A stretch of 64,000 bases of DNA from Siphonodentalium dalli (taxonomy: Eukaryota > Mollusca > Scaphopoda > Gadilida > Siphonodentaliidae), in NCBI GenBank assembly GCA_032622095.1, contig CP136061.1, positions 197,080,935 through 197,144,934 on the forward strand, read 5' to 3'. The notes under the pieces were generated by a model. That model saw only the letters and a list, made by a program, of their open reading frames with translations. It did not search any database and was not told the DNA's origin. Made by a program: the position numbers and the translations under genes. Below, piece after piece: positions 1-11,586 of this stretch (positions within the stretch are counted from its first letter, which is position 1; each line of letters begins with the position of its first letter).

Positions 1-380
1 CGTGTCATTAAATTTATGCCATCACTAATGGTACATGTTATTAACTGGGCAGGCTGGCTGCGCCAATACGCTACTGCAACACCTTCTCAGAAGGCCATGG
101 CTGTGCATGCCATTAAATTTACGGTCATATCATTGTAGCACTTCCCTTCGATGGAGGGAATTATACCAGAAACTGATGGTATCGTGGAATGCGATATTGA
201 CTTCCACCAATTTTTGACCGATTCCTTCGTTGAAGGAAATTAGAGTCACTGCCGACCAGTATGTGTTATTAACTGGACACTTTGACTGTGCTAACTCTGG
301 TACTGCCTTCCTTGAAAGCCCTTTTACTGTTGTACTGGTACCATAGTAGCACTTCCCTTCTGTGAAGGAAATTATAGTAT
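1..380. repeat. Degenerate short repeats with CCTTC/GAAGG dyads
   Basis: Several sequence blocks recur irregularly here: 'ATTAACTGG' near 38 and 269, 'CATTAAATTTA' near 5 and 109, 'TAGCACTTCCCTTC' near 135 and 345, and 'GAAGGAAATTA' near 233 and 363. Most copies carry a small CCTTC...GAAGG dyad. Spacings (about 80, 104, 130 and 210 bp) are irregular, so this is a decayed repeat tract rather than a clean array. The minus strand is open for 95 codons (417-130), but that frame resembles nothing I recognise and shares no phase with the reading frame to its right. Confidence 0.35.
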
Positions 381-383
381 CGC

Positions 384-1304
384 TTATGGCAGCACTCCTC
401 CAGGATCCCAGGGCCATTTGCTAGATTGTCCCCTACTAGTATGTGTTTTGCATCTTTCCGAGGACAGCTTATCGGGGTTCACATTTGCTTTCATGATCAA
501 TCCTTGGTCCTGCTCCTCCACTGGAAAATATACAGAACTACATGCATCTATTGGAGTGCTAGTTCTGTATTCACTGTAGTGTTCTTCTATATCACTGGTG
601 TTAGATGAAGCGACGATTGTTAATGAGGCCGGTGTGCAATGTTGGCATAACAAGTTTTCAGAGGAGATGCTGAATGTGGCAGGAGTACTGTCGTTACTTT
701 CAGTTTCGTCGGATTCAGTTTCTTTGACTATTATTCCCGTGCTGTATTGAATTACGGAATTTTCACCAAGGTCATTTATGGTCATTTCATCTTTGGAAGT
801 TTCTGTATCACTGGGGTGTCCTAGCTTAGCCAAGTGTTCCACTTGGTCCACTGGGAGAAACAGAATTTCGTCCCATGTGTATAATTCTCGTGAGTTTTCA
901 CCAGATGGAGAGATACAGGTACTTTCTGAACTACCAGTAATCTGTCCTCGTTTCTCATTTGAGCTAGTTTCTGTGTGGCATGACTGGTTACTGTCAAATA
1001 GATTCTGTTCAACGAAGGTAGAACTCATGGTTCCATCTGTGATGGGTCCACCGTGAGCCTCGGTTGTGCTCTGCTCTGAATCTAGGATGTTGCCTCTCAC
1101 CAATTGGTTTATGATGTCATATGTGGGCATTGAAATGTCATTGCCAAGTAGCTGTCTATGCCTCCGTTCTAAATATACCAGAGTTTTTATTGGGGTTCTA
1201 CACGGACTGATGGACTCCTTGAAGCATGTATCCCCTATATCGCCCTCACTGGATGGCGAGCTGATATGTTGGACAATAAGGTCACCACTGGAGCTCTGCT
1301 TCAA
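384..1304 (-). CDS. Ser/Thr-rich reading frame with a CARD-like segment
   Basis: A 306-codon open frame on the minus strand, long for this AT-rich DNA. Residues about 40-85 contain 'LERRHRQLLGNDI', then 'DIINQL' and 'NILDSEQ'. That spacing resembles helices 1-3 of CARD domains (basic helix with HR..L, then D-I-I-x-x-L, then ..IL..E). Helices 4-6 are not evident, so the CARD reading is inference. The rest is acidic and rich in Ser/Thr/Glu, like a low-complexity linker. The start may be a splice junction rather than the first Met, because the frame is part of a longer one broken by the TGA at 1386-1388. It could be one large exon of a signalling adaptor, or a decaying pseudogene. Confidence 0.35.
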   Translation of the reverse strand: MKQSSSGDLIVQHISSPSSEGDIGDTCFKESISPCRTPIKTLVYLERRHRQLLGNDISMPTYDIINQLVRGNILDSEQSTTEAHGGPITDGTMSSTFVEQNLFDSNQSCHTETSSNEKRGQITGSSESTCISPSGENSRELYTWDEILFLPVDQVEHLAKLGHPSDTETSKDEMTINDLGENSVIQYSTGIIVKETESDETESNDSTPATFSISSENLLCQHCTPASLTIVASSNTSDIEEHYSEYRTSTPIDACSSVYFPVEEQDQGLIMKANVNPDKLSSERCKTHTSRGQSSKWPWDPGGVLP

Positions 1305-1726
1305 TTGTGAGTTTTCCCCGGATGGAGAACTACAGGTACTTTCTGAACTACCCGCAATCTGTCTTTGATTCTCATTCGAGCTAGTTCATGTGTGGCAAGA
1401 CTGGTTACTGTCAAATAGATTCTGTTCAACGAAGGTAGGACTCATGGTTCCATCTGTGATGGGTCCACCGTGAGCCTCGGTTGTGCTCTGCTCTGAATCT
1501 AGGATGTTGCCTCTCACCAATTGGTTTATGATGTCACATGTGGGCATTGAAATGTCATTGCCAAGTAGCTGTCTATGTCTCCGTTCTAAATATGTCAGAG
1601 TTTTTATTGGGGTTCTACATGGCCTGATGAACTCCTTGAAGCATGTATCTCCTAGATCGCCCTCATTGGATGGCAAACTATTATTTTGGAACATGAGGTC
1701 ACCACTGGAACTCTGCCTCAATTCCT
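893..1726. repeat. 417-bp in-frame tandem duplication
   Basis: Direct tandem duplication: 893-1309 and 1310-1726 align at a constant 417-bp offset with high identity. For example 'CTGTCAAATAGATTCTGTTC' occurs in both. Because 417 is 139 x 3, the minus-strand reading frame is kept across the junction. Confidence 0.85.
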
Positions 1727-1736
1727 GACTTGGCAT
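1386..1736 (-). pseudogene. Upstream duplicate of the CARD-like segment, ending at TGA
   Basis: 116 codons from a Met at 1736 to a TGA at 1386-1388. The protein repeats the CARD-like block of the 384-1304 frame almost exactly ('YLERRHRQLLGNDISM', 'DIINQLVRGNILDSEQ'). It lies in the same frame, 417 bp (139 codons) upstream. At the TGA the other copy reads GAA, an adjacent two-base change. Past the stop the frame continues with recognisable sequence ('TSSNEN') into the next copy, so the two were probably one protein with two CARD-like repeats. Either the TGA is a disabling mutation or an intron removes it; no convincing splice sites were seen. Confidence 0.35.
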
Positions 1737-1739
1737 GCG

Positions 1740-3412
1740 CGCTATGTCAGGAATTCCCCAAAATCTACTACAACTTGTTTTGTACAGCAGGGCAGTACGA
1801 TTGATCTTTTCAATTTGAAAACAGAAACAATTCTTTTTCAGTCCTAAATCAAATGATTAAATTAATGATAAGCAAATACCTGCGCAACCTTTGATGATTA
1901 GAGAACAAATTCAACAATGCCTCCAAGCTCCTGTCGAAAGTGAAAGTGCAATAATCATGTCACAAACACAGTTTACACATGATGTCATGAAATTGAATAC
2001 ACTTAAAATTGAATTGCCTAGTCTTCGTGTATCTGTGGTACACAATAATCCATAAAATCTTCAAAACAACATTCATTGTTGCAAATTACATGAAACACAG
2101 ATCAATCACACGTTGATTTTTCAATTTCGTGCCACGTGGGCCTTGACCTTGTAGTGGAGAAATCGGTGTATATAAAGTGTTTGTCGACGCCGATGCCGGC
2201 TCTAAATAAAAGTGTAATGTCGCACTTCTTCGTATTTTCTCAGTGGATGTGAATGCGATTTGGTATGTTGGTCCGGGTTGGGTCATGGATGATATTGATT
2301 ATCGCACATGCACATTTGATTTGTTTTTTTAATTTACAAATTTCGAGTAGAAGATTTGTTTACAATCGAGATGGCTAATCACAAACTGTGCCACAGTAAT
2401 ATTTTACCGAATGCCATGTTATCAGACTAGAAAGGCTGTGATTAATCCTCGATTAATCTATTATTTGATTGAGTCTCTGAATGACTCAGTGAGGACAATT
2501 AAAAAGTGATCATCGGCAATCGTTGTTGTTGTTGTACTTGTATGTAAATTCCTCCGTCTCGGTTGTCTTCGGAGCACGCTGCTCTCCTAACTCAGAACAC
2601 CGTTACTAACAGTCGATTGTGTTGAAGTTGAAGTGAAGAAAACGTAATTCTTCGATCAGTTTCTGCTGGATTCTGCGCAGTAACCTCCCGGAAGTCACGT
2701 GTGAAATTTACAAGAAAGCATACACGCTATTTTCACTCTTGGTATAGAAATATAGAAAAATTATATGACGTCATAATTCACATGCATTTAGGTATAAACA
2801 CCCACTGGGGTGGTTGCTATCATTGCTTTATGTTTATTCATGTTTATTATACATTTTTGTCACTAAGTGGCGATTGTCTTTTGTGTATGTGAATGAGAAA
2901 TCGTATGTGGGGAATGTGCGCCTCGAACCAGATTGGAGAAGGGTTAAACCCTGTACTGTGATGTTATTCGAACAAATGGTTGTTGTTTATGTGGAAGTTT
3001 CGCGACAATAGACGACGATTTCCGAAAATCTACGGGTAACTTCGTGACTCTCTCGTGATAAACCAAACAACGTGTTTTTCGCGAATAAATAACATAACCG
3101 AACACTGATTATTTTCGCCCACGAAGTGTGCCTGTAGATTATATCGTATCCATGCATACCATCATCATACTTTACCTTTCGTATATTTTTGAGGACATTT
3201 TCATAAATTGGTAACTTTTGTTTCTAAATTACAACCTATAACGAAGGTCATCCGTGCCTTTAAAGCCCCTATATACAGCATGTAGGTTGGGATTATATCA
3301 GGCATTTCAGCGTTATGAAATATAGTCAATATTGAGTATCTACTTGATCAAATGACATTCCATTTCAAATTAATTTGATATCTTAAAAGTACACAATCAT
3401 GACACCGTTAAT
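1740..3412. other. Non-coding stretch; element terminus near 3259
   Basis: No coding region supported. The end of this stretch (about 3180-3259, next to TTAA at 3260-3263) matches the reverse complement of 7767-7850, so it is probably one end of a TTAA-flanked element whose other end I cannot place. Nothing else was recognised. Confidence 0.4.
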
Positions 3413-4013
3413 GTTAAGGACTTTGCTAACCCATTTTCAACCCATATTTGATAGACACAAAATTAAGGATTGTTCAGCTTTGTTAGTAATCAGAGCAACC
3501 AAACCCACTCTTGCAACTTTTTAAGAGTATAATTCATGGTGGCGTATGTTAGAAATACAAAATGTGAAACCTTTTTCGAACCCAAATTCAACAAACACAA
3601 GTCCATATTTATCTAAGAAAAAATATGGGTATGTGTACATAACACTGTGAAGGATGGTGAACAATAAATATATACTCACATTTCTGAGTGTTCTTTGGAT
3701 TTTGTGTCTTGGAAGCAATTGTTTACATATGGTAGATTTCATTTTCAGTGTTCATCATTCTTCACAATGCCATATTTTGTTCTTAAAAAAGGGACTTTGT
3801 GTTTGTTGAATTTGGGTTCGAAAAAATAGATTTGAAAAACCTCTATAAATTTCACATTTGGTATTTCTAACATAATCAACCATGAATTATACTATAACAA
3901 GTTTGCATCAATGGGTTTGGTTACTGTGATTACTAATAAAAGTGAACATACATGTAATCCTTAATTTTGTCTCCATCATTTTGGGGGGAAATTAGGTTAT
4001 TAAAGTCCTTAAA
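3413..4013. mobile_element. Foldback (inverted-repeat) element, ~600 bp
   Basis: Left arm about 3413-3625 and right arm about 3765-4013 are imperfect reverse complements. The outer ends read 'TTAAGGACTTTGCTAAC' and, inverted, 'TTAAGGACTTTAATAAC'. Inside, 'TTGTTGAATTTGGGTTCGAA' is in the right arm and its complement in the left arm. A spacer of about 140 bp separates the arms. No transposase frame is present. The structure fits a non-autonomous foldback MITE. TTAA lies at both outer ends, but it is part of the inverted repeat, so the target duplication is not settled. Confidence 0.7.
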
Positions 4014-4215
4014 TAAAAGAATCATCACACATGACTAATCAAGCCCTGTATGCATGTGTACATTCCTGAATAACATTGTAAGTCTGTTTTTTAATTCACA
4101 GATTCTAGGACGGGTACGTGGCTTTTAATAAACACAGATGACACGTGTCTTAATTGGTTTGTCGCTACGTCAGGTGTGCCAATGTGAGATGATGGAACTC
4201 GAGGCTGTATGCTCC
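4010..4215 (+). repeat. Dispersed repeat, same family as 20542-21171
   Basis: This segment shares 'AATAAAAGAATCATCACACA', 'CAAGCCCTGTATG' and the 'AATAAACACAGA' block, in the same order, with the two tandem units at 20.5-21.2 kb. It abuts the right end of the foldback element. Confidence 0.6.
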
Positions 4216-4352
4216 TCTCGTTCTATCTTTCAGTGATAGCACTCGCCCCGCATAAACAAACACATACGCACACTAATGTCGTTCTGTACATGTATGTAGA
4301 TATGGATGAGAAAGTAAACCCATGCCAGTGTGCATTTAGATGTATAATTTAC

Positions 4353-5102
4353 CTGCTATTGGTCCAGCACTCAATCGGACAGAACCATCAACAGTAACAT
4401 ATATCCCTATTCCAATGTTAAGCATGTCGCTTGTGTCAGTATTATCTTTCGTCACGAGTTTCGTTAGAGGACTCACTACTCCGACCAATACTCCATGGAA
4501 GACTGCCAGCACACACAGGTTGCTGTAGTTGTCTGTCCTGGTGTATCCGAAGGGGATTACAGCACAAGCCAGGAGGGCGACTGAGAATGGGATGGGGGAG
4601 ACTCTTTTGGTAAGCAGAACATATAACAGTGTCGCAAGCTGGCCGCCAATATTACCAACTCCGACAAGAGTGGCAACGAAAGCGCTTTCGTCCTTTGTGT
4701 ATCCTTTCGAGTATACCATATCGACAATGTAGATTCCATATCCATACATAATACTGTATGTTAAACCACATGCTATGATAACTTTAACGAGTCTCCAAAA
4801 GCCAATCTTGTTCACGCTAGCTTGTATTCCTTTCCAGTGTCCTTTGACAGTTCGTTTACTTCCTCTCTCTGTGACGTAGACAAGCATCGCCATGGGAATA
4901 TGTTGTAGAAGGGCAGCACTCATCAGTAGGCACGATCCCCGCCAGCCATACTGCGATATTACGAAGCGAAATACCGCAGGCCCAGCTGCGGTACCACAAG
5001 CTACAACGACGGAAAATGTAACTAGCCATTGCCTTCCTCTCTTGCCTCCATATTCTGCCGCAATTGTCAATATTGACGCATAGATTAAGGTTGTCCCAAG
5101 TC
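4353..5102 (-). CDS. Transporter exon c: TM4-TM11 of an SLC16-like protein
   Basis: A 750-bp exon encoding about 250 residues, with acceptor CCAG ahead of 5102 and donor GTAAAT from 4352 down. It opens with 'GLGTTLIYASILTIAAEY', which corresponds to MCT TM4, where family members read G-(I/L)-G-x-x-L-I-Y. 'EYGGKRGRQWLVTFSVVVAC' then matches the family's second signature (Y-F-x-K-R-x-x-A-x-G). 'ISQYGWRGSCLLMSAAL' is the TM5-TM6 hairpin with the conserved Y-G-W-R-G. The loop between TM6 and TM7 is short (about 25 residues, Lys-rich). In TM8 the usual G-x-x-N-x-x-G-R reads 'GVGNIGGQ', with Gln for the common Arg, and the Asp/Arg pair of proton-linked MCT1 is absent. It ends 'SAGPIAG', where TM12 should follow on another exon. 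Confidence 0.85.
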
Positions 5103-7516
5103 CTGGAATTCAAGCAAGTGGTTGAGTGTTTTGTTTTTGGGAAGGGCAAGTAAAACCTCAAATATGTCGACATGCTCTAATTGAAACCCACATAGCATAT
5201 AAAATTGTATACACGGATGACGTAATTAAAATGAGAGCTATTCCATATATCTGGACCGACATTTGCCATGGTCAAATGTCAAAAGGAAAACAAATATGGA
5301 TAGGATCAATCGACATCAGAATCATTTTTGGCAGATATTCGTATGAATGTCAATTTTAAATAAAGCGTGAAGTTGGTGTTTATATAAACTGTGAATATTC
5401 GTTGAAATAAATGGTTGCCAAAACTTATGGCCGCTTGTCCAATACCTAATTATAACAAATTTTGAAACTCACATATATTCAAGTGAAGTTCGTGTTTATA
5501 ATATAAAAACGGAATATCCCTTGAATTTGTTAAAGCAAACAAAATGGCCGCGTAAATACTCAACATTTGGACGCTCTTGAAAAAAACTATTGGGTTGCTG
5601 GCCTGGCCTGTTAGTCTGGTCGATATACTCAAATTTTAGGGTCAATATATAGAACAAACTTGGACTTAGTCGGTTTTATTCCATTTTGAAGAGAAATATA
5701 TCCTCTATAACATTTCCAATATCCAAACATATGCATTCTGATCACTCCCGGAGGTGATATCACGGGGTGATCCATTTTTGGCAACTACAATGTGAACAGA
5801 CCTGGTAAATATCCAGACATTTCAAAACCTCTATGTGTTGGACTCTCAAATAGAGTTTCCAATAACCACATAGTTCAGCACCATTGAAAGACCATTTGAA
5901 CTATATATTTGAACATGTGTATGGCTTCACCAGAATGTAAGTTAATATTTAATTATGTTATTGTATTTATATAGTAGAGATATATAGTGTTATTTTTTAA
6001 TAAATCGTGTAGTTGAAACACGTTTAAATATGCCCAAATCAGCCCCACGGTGTTTTTAAATGGAAAACAAATGTACAAAAATCTAAGTAACTGCCTATAA
6101 AGACTATATTCGACAACTCTATTATGTCGGGAATTATCAGGCCTACCTCAGAAACAATACATGTCGTATAAGTGATAACGTATTCGTATTAATCACGCCA
6201 ATAATTGTCAGTCTTAAAACAGTTAATTATTGGATGCACCTATAGTTATTCTGAATCAATCTGTTCAAATGTTCAGCTGCGCACTCATCGCCTATTGTTT
6301 TGCACTTTAACTTTTGGGGACATGACCAAGTGTCACAGGCTTTGAATCTGATCGGACTGTAGCATGGATCTAACTTGAGTTTAAAATGTCGATAACTAGG
6401 ACTACAGGTGCAATCAATATCATAACTGTACATGTAAGTAATGCCATGATCTCTCAAAAGTCTGGTCCGAACTTTTGCAAAACCAACAGATAATATACCG
6501 GAGTATCAGCATAAGCATGATTTGTGGTTAATGGGTTTATAACTTTGTGCGTCATATGCACAAAGAAAATCGGGTCCATCCCAACTTTTTACCACAGTGT
6601 TGTCTCTTGTTCTATTTATATCTATGTTATGGCCGTTAGCGCGATAACTTGAACAGACATCAACCGAGAGCATTCACATTTAGTATATTGGTCTTTCACA
6701 CGATATTTTACCGGAGTTATACCTGTTATGTCCCTTAGTTTGTCAATGTTGAGGCCATTATAGCGTGATAACTTGAACAAACGTCAACCGATTTAATTCA
6801 CAATTTGTGTATGGATCTTTGACAATAATATCTCGACCGAGCGCAAAAATTCAAACTTGTTACATTCATAAATAAATTTGCACCATAACTTAAGTGACAA
6901 AACAATGTCACTTACATAACTAATGTACAAATATATAGTACAACGTTTGTTTTGTGATGATCCCCGTCCCCTGCCAGCGCCCGCGAAATCGATAGACGTT
7001 GACCTACTAGATGGCAAGTTTGGGACAAGGCGCCACATCCGTTTAATTTGATCTAAATTTTAGAGCGTATATTTTATGAAATATCCATAACTTTACATTG
7101 TCTCGTGGTGTTATATACTTATAAGACAGAAAATAAAATTTCCACCCCATCTAAGATCAAAGATGGCTACCAAAAGGTTGGTCAAAATTGGAGAAGTTCC
7201 TCACTGACTGCTCACAGCTCCTAGATTAGTTCGTTAAGAATAACTGATGGTCAATTATGACATACTCTGTCATAGTTATATTAGTCGATGAACAACTAAG
7301 CAATGAAATATTACTTCAGACTGGGATTTGGGCCCAGCCCTCATCCAACCTTCCAAAATATAGATTTAATAGCCCCATATAATCTTTAAGATTACATTTA
7401 GTAGCTCGATAAATATTTAAAAGTAGATATTGATATAAGTATATATTGACATTATATTGCCTGTCACGTCGGGTGGAGCTAAATTGTGTTGTACACGATA
7501 CAAGTCGATTACTTAC
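5103..7516 (-). other. Transporter intron with small repeats
   Basis: No coding region supported. At 5655-5730 there is a dispersed repeat whose inverted copy lies at 37405-37490 ('TTATTCCATTTTGAAGAG'). At about 6628-6800 a ~124-bp unit is duplicated in tandem ('CGATAACTTGAACA' and 'TGATAACTTGAACA', each followed by 'CATCAACCGA' or 'CGTCAACCGA'). Confidence 0.6.
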
Positions 7517-7660
7517 CAGCTACCACACTAGTTAACAGGATAACGGCCGTGGCAGATTCTGCAAAATATCCCAGGAAGAAGCCAACGGACTGCAGTGTCA
7601 TCCCGACACACTCAGATTTACCGAGACCGAATAGGGACACGACGAATCCAGCGAACACAC
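7517..7660 (-). CDS. Transporter exon b: TM2-TM3 of an SLC16-like protein (144 bp)
   Basis: Acceptor 'GCATTACAG' precedes 7660 and donor GTAAGT starts at 7516. The 144-bp exon is phase 1 at both ends. It encodes 'VFAGFVVSLFGLGKSECVG', then 'MTLQSVGFFLGYFAES' and 'TAVILLTSVVAG'. This matches MCT TM2, the F-G-x-x-x loop and TM3, where family members read (A/S)-L-V-x-R-F-G-C-R then G-G-x-x-x-S-x-G. The last residues 'VVAG' join directly to 'LGTTLIY' in exon c, exactly as in the family. This exon is what turns the neighbouring frames into one gene. Confidence 0.85.
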
Positions 7661-7762
7661 CTGTAATGCGATTCTGACATCATAATTGAAGTAGTCCCGG
7701 ATACACACAGCCAACATAATTTAGTGGTCGATATATCGTCAAATTGTCCTTATCAGAATACA

Positions 7763-7850
7763 TTAAAGGCACGGTTGGCCTTGGTTGTAGGTTATAATTT
7801 AGAAATAAAAGTTACCAAATTATGAAATTTTCCTCCAGAATATATTAATA
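7763..7850. mobile_element. TTAA-flanked element terminus
   Basis: TTAA at 7763-7766 is followed by 'AGGCACGGTTGGCCTTGG'. The following 80 bp is the reverse complement of about 3180-3259, which also ends at a TTAA. Similarity may continue to about 8000, but the far end is not found. A TTAA target with such ends is typical of piggyBac-type non-autonomous elements. Confidence 0.45.
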
Positions 7851-8444
7851 GTTTAGTATAAAGATAGTACGAATGCGATATTATCTACAAAACACATGTT
7901 GTGTGAGCCGCGCGTTTGTTTAAATGCAGCACGTAAAGAATGTGCGATTATTTTTGGGAGAGTGATTAACAGTGACACATACTGAACACCGAAATCTTGA
8001 GTGGCGAGGATTAGCGAGTGCTATACCAGTATGTTGTAAAACCAAAGTTCATTAGTGGGGTCACCATACCAAGTTTTGAGTGTTTTGCTTACCACACACT
8101 ATGTACGTATTGTACTGTGTCATAATATGGCTTGTGTCGTTTACTACATCATATTTATACTATATTTATGATTTGTATAAGAAATAAATCTGTCTATATT
8201 ATTATTTCTGTTTATGGAGGGTTTAATGGGTGTGACTATTTATCAACAATACCCATCTATAATCCGTATTTTAAATATTCACGCAAGATGCAATAACGAG
8301 GTTAGCTGCATATTTAACCCGGGCGATTATTTTGGGAATAGCCACACTAGATCCCGGTGATAATACGATATGTATATATCGGATCAGATTATTATGTTTC
8401 AAGAATCATATTGCAATGAAAGTAGCTGATATGATTTTGGGCTA

Positions 8445-8672
8445 ATCGAATAAAGGTCTACTTAAGTGGGAAACAAGTGATAACATGCGTCAAATCAATA
8501 TAACTATTACAAAGCGTTGAAGCGTATCTTGTCGTTTCGCAATGTGAGGTTTCAATACACAATTAATCGGGATAACGCTATATAATCTAGTTATGAATTA
8601 AATATGTTTAGTCTGTAAATTAGTATGTCTTTGATATTTTTTACATCCATATATTATATACATGTAGATAAT
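8445..8672. repeat. Mirror block, inverted copy of 63045-63275
   Basis: Reverse complement of 63045-63275 with high identity over about 225 bp. Shared strings include 'GGTCTAC', 'AAGTGGGAAACA', 'ACAAAGCGTTGAAGCGTATC' and 'GGGATAACGCTATA'. It sits in the intron between exons a and b, and its partner sits downstream of the plus-strand exon copy, as expected for an inverted duplication of the locus. Confidence 0.8.
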
Positions 8673-9539
8673 CACATGCATAACAGTCATGGCACAAACA
8701 TTATGTATTTGTATGAGTTACTTGCCCGTGCATGGTAATGCATAAATACGCATATATATGGCCTCACCACCCAAATGCCCACTATAAGGGCCCGATAGCA
8801 AGACATTCTAGGTGGTCTATATATACTGTTTTTATTAACACGGTTTTCTGTACAATAAACACAAGGTATATAACTTTGCTGTTCAAAATGTATGGGACAC
8901 GTTTATTCCCACAGCGTGCCTTTACACCTACAGTGGCGATTAACCACTTTTTTTCTTCACAATGACCGTTAATACTATAGTATAGAGTGCGTAATCATGG
9001 CATACAAACTAATATGTCGCGTCTGAGTCTTTGTCTTCTTAAATTGATTTGCAATCAGAGCTGAAGATATGCCTTGAACATGTATATGTGATCCGTACTC
9101 TAACTTTGTGACAACGTTTTTGGAGTGAAGCTATTCTATAGATGGTGCATGACTTATATAGAGTTTACTGTGCCACTATAGTAGCCCGTGAGGAGGACCA
9201 GTCCAATCGCCTGCAGATCGTGGACTATTCCTCATCAAGGACCTCTATTTTTGGCATAGTCAACGACAAGACATGTATTGTTTATTATATTATATCGAAC
9301 ACTGGTGTCAATTCTCATACAATTTCTCATACAATTTCTGATTTTGTCACATTTGTATTTGCGGCAGAACGGGTTATAGTGAACAAGCCAAAATATGCGT
9401 ACTTTCACATATGCACCCTCTTGGTAAAAAAAATAGCCAGGACACACAACAATACATATTCCTCGGTACATTGATCGCCCCTTATGATATGTTCAGCTTC
9501 GGTGCAACACCGGCGCCCATCCTATTCAAATACAATTAA

Positions 9540-9986
9540 ATATGCACTATCCGAATTAACGCTCCTAAATTACTATTTCTTTGGCTTCGGGGGTAAACAA
9601 ATATTTTATTCGAGTCGAGGAACCCACCCATCAATGCTCAGAGTGGTCAGGTATCGATTTTGGAAGTTTGTTATTTCTCGAGATCTGCAATTGAAAAACG
9701 TCGTCAAACGGAAGGTCTCGGACAAAATTGCGGATGAAGATGGATAGCTCTAAAATCAAGTGGTGATATATGGCCAAATTTCGTGATACTCAAGTGATAA
9801 TACGGCCATATTTCTTTGAACAAACTGTTGATAAATAACACGTTTTGGGAAATTTGATACTATATTTCACAGTGATGAGCATTATTGTGTTGCAATTAAT
9901 CGATTCTGATAACAAAAGTGTATTTTGAAGAAATATTGTTGTTGAATCTTGATGATATGAGGACTGTCTGGTCGAATTTAGTACCT
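9540..9986 (+). mobile_element. TTAA MITE, family with 37843-38287
   Basis: About 445 bp, alignable end to end with 37843-38287 in the same orientation. Shared blocks: 'GAAGTTTGTTATTTCTCGAG', 'AAAATTGCGGATGAAGATGG', 'TGTTGCAAT...ATCGATTCTGATAAC'. The right end 'TAGTACCT' is followed by TTAA (9987-9990). The left end is diverged. No coding capacity; inserted in a transporter intron. Confidence 0.7.
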
Positions 9987-11586
9987 TTAATTTGAAGCCC
10001 CAAAATCGAAAATGTTCAATACTTTTGGTGATGCTGTGGTACAGAGTAGAACCTCATCCTAGAACATGGCTAGAACAGGTCACAGTATAGCATTTCCATG
10101 AGATATCGATGGCATAAAAACGCCTCGTTATTTTCTATTTTTGGGATCGGGTTACATATAGCAACTGCCTTATTTGATTCACGGCGAACGCGATTTAGCA
10201 GTGAGAGGAAGATGGTTATAGCAAAAATACCAGTATTTTCCTCTCGGCCTTTCAGTATTTTTTTCTAACAATGTAACATACACTATGTCAGACGATAAAT
10301 GAACGATGGAATCAGGTACATGGTCATTAGGCGATTGCAATCTCTAATATTATACAGCTGTCACGGATGTCAACCCGATTCCAATGCTATGGATGAAGGG
10401 GTTGTCAACAGAATGATTTATAAGTGCATAACGTTTTATTTATATTTATTTATCGGGGATCCAGTTAATGTCACACAGCGCGGGGTGTCCCAGTAAGCAT
10501 CAATGCGATAGTATACCGCATGTTTTAATAGAATAATCTGCTGCACCAATCTTGACTTTCGCATGATATTCGACGGTGCGGACCAAGCCCTATACAATGC
10601 AGCGTATATCGGCTCACCTATATGTTGCATGGGTGATAGCGAGACTGCGTGATAGAGGTTATATTATAAGCAACTAAATAATTGAAATTATGCCCCTTGG
10701 CATTTGTGTAGGGAAACTCGAGTCAGCATTAAAAAAAATACCGGCAGCTGAATGGTGTATAATATCTTCGGTTGTTTAATGTGAAAGAAAAATGAAATTC
10801 ATAGGCTATGTTAATTCCTCGGTCATTTGTGTGGGATTGTTCGTCAAGCGGCTACATTGGTCGCCAAATTTGGTAGGGGTGGGGTATTTTTCAATTTTGA
10901 AATTTGGTGCACAAAAGGGGGTAGTTGTGGAAATTTATTTCCAGGAATAAGTATGGTGAGGCACCATTTCTTTTTTGACAACTTATATATAACGTGGAGT
11001 TCTATACACGCAAACATATTTAAAGTTTGGCTCAGTACGGTACTGAATCGTGGGCATGGCTTAACCCTAACACTGTCGCCTATGGGAAATATTTAGTTGA
11101 TTGTAACCTAGAGCTTGCATCTCACTGTGGGGGAACAACTAATAGAGATTTGGTTCTCTACCGAGTTTCGTGGGTTTTTTTTAGTGATGATTCCGATTCT
11201 CGATCGAACAATCGCGGCATAAAACGCACAAAAAACAAACAACAGCATTAGAACAGTGTTTCGTGGGTTTCATAGCGCTGTACAGTGAAAATATAGTAAC
11301 TGACAATCAGAGTGTGGAAAAAAAAAAAAAAAATCCCGATCGCCAAATCGGTATCAACAGACTACAGCTGAACTACCATTGGACACGATCTCAAACCAAA
11401 CCGTGGATAATAGTATAATATGATGCAATTGAGCTAGTGGAGAAGTTAGACATATTCAATGTAAAACCCTTCGTAACGTTTATCTGATCTGCATTGCCTG
11501 CATTTAGTTGAATGGTTCGGCTAATAACGTCTATCAGATGCGTGTACGTGCTTAATTATATATACTTTACACACCAGTATACTCAC

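Larger units (their letters stand above)
7661..11586 (-). other. Transporter intron (3.9 kb) with MITE and mirror-block sequence
   Basis: Contains, from low to high coordinates: a TTAA-flanked terminus 'AGGCACGGTTGGCC' at 7767; a stretch at 8187-8260 loosely similar to 59120-59205; the mirror block 8445-8672; and the MITE 9540-9986. The stretch 10000-11450 shows only an A-run near 11317 and nothing I recognise. Confidence 0.6.

Noticed and set aside
2086-2286. Possible last exon (TM12) of the transporter on the minus strand
   Set aside because: The 66-codon frame has no hydrophobic segment or G-x-(L/I)-Y-D signature expected after exon c.
9142-9474. 110-codon plus-strand frame in the transporter intron
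   Set aside because: No similarity to transporter exons on either strand and no splice context.
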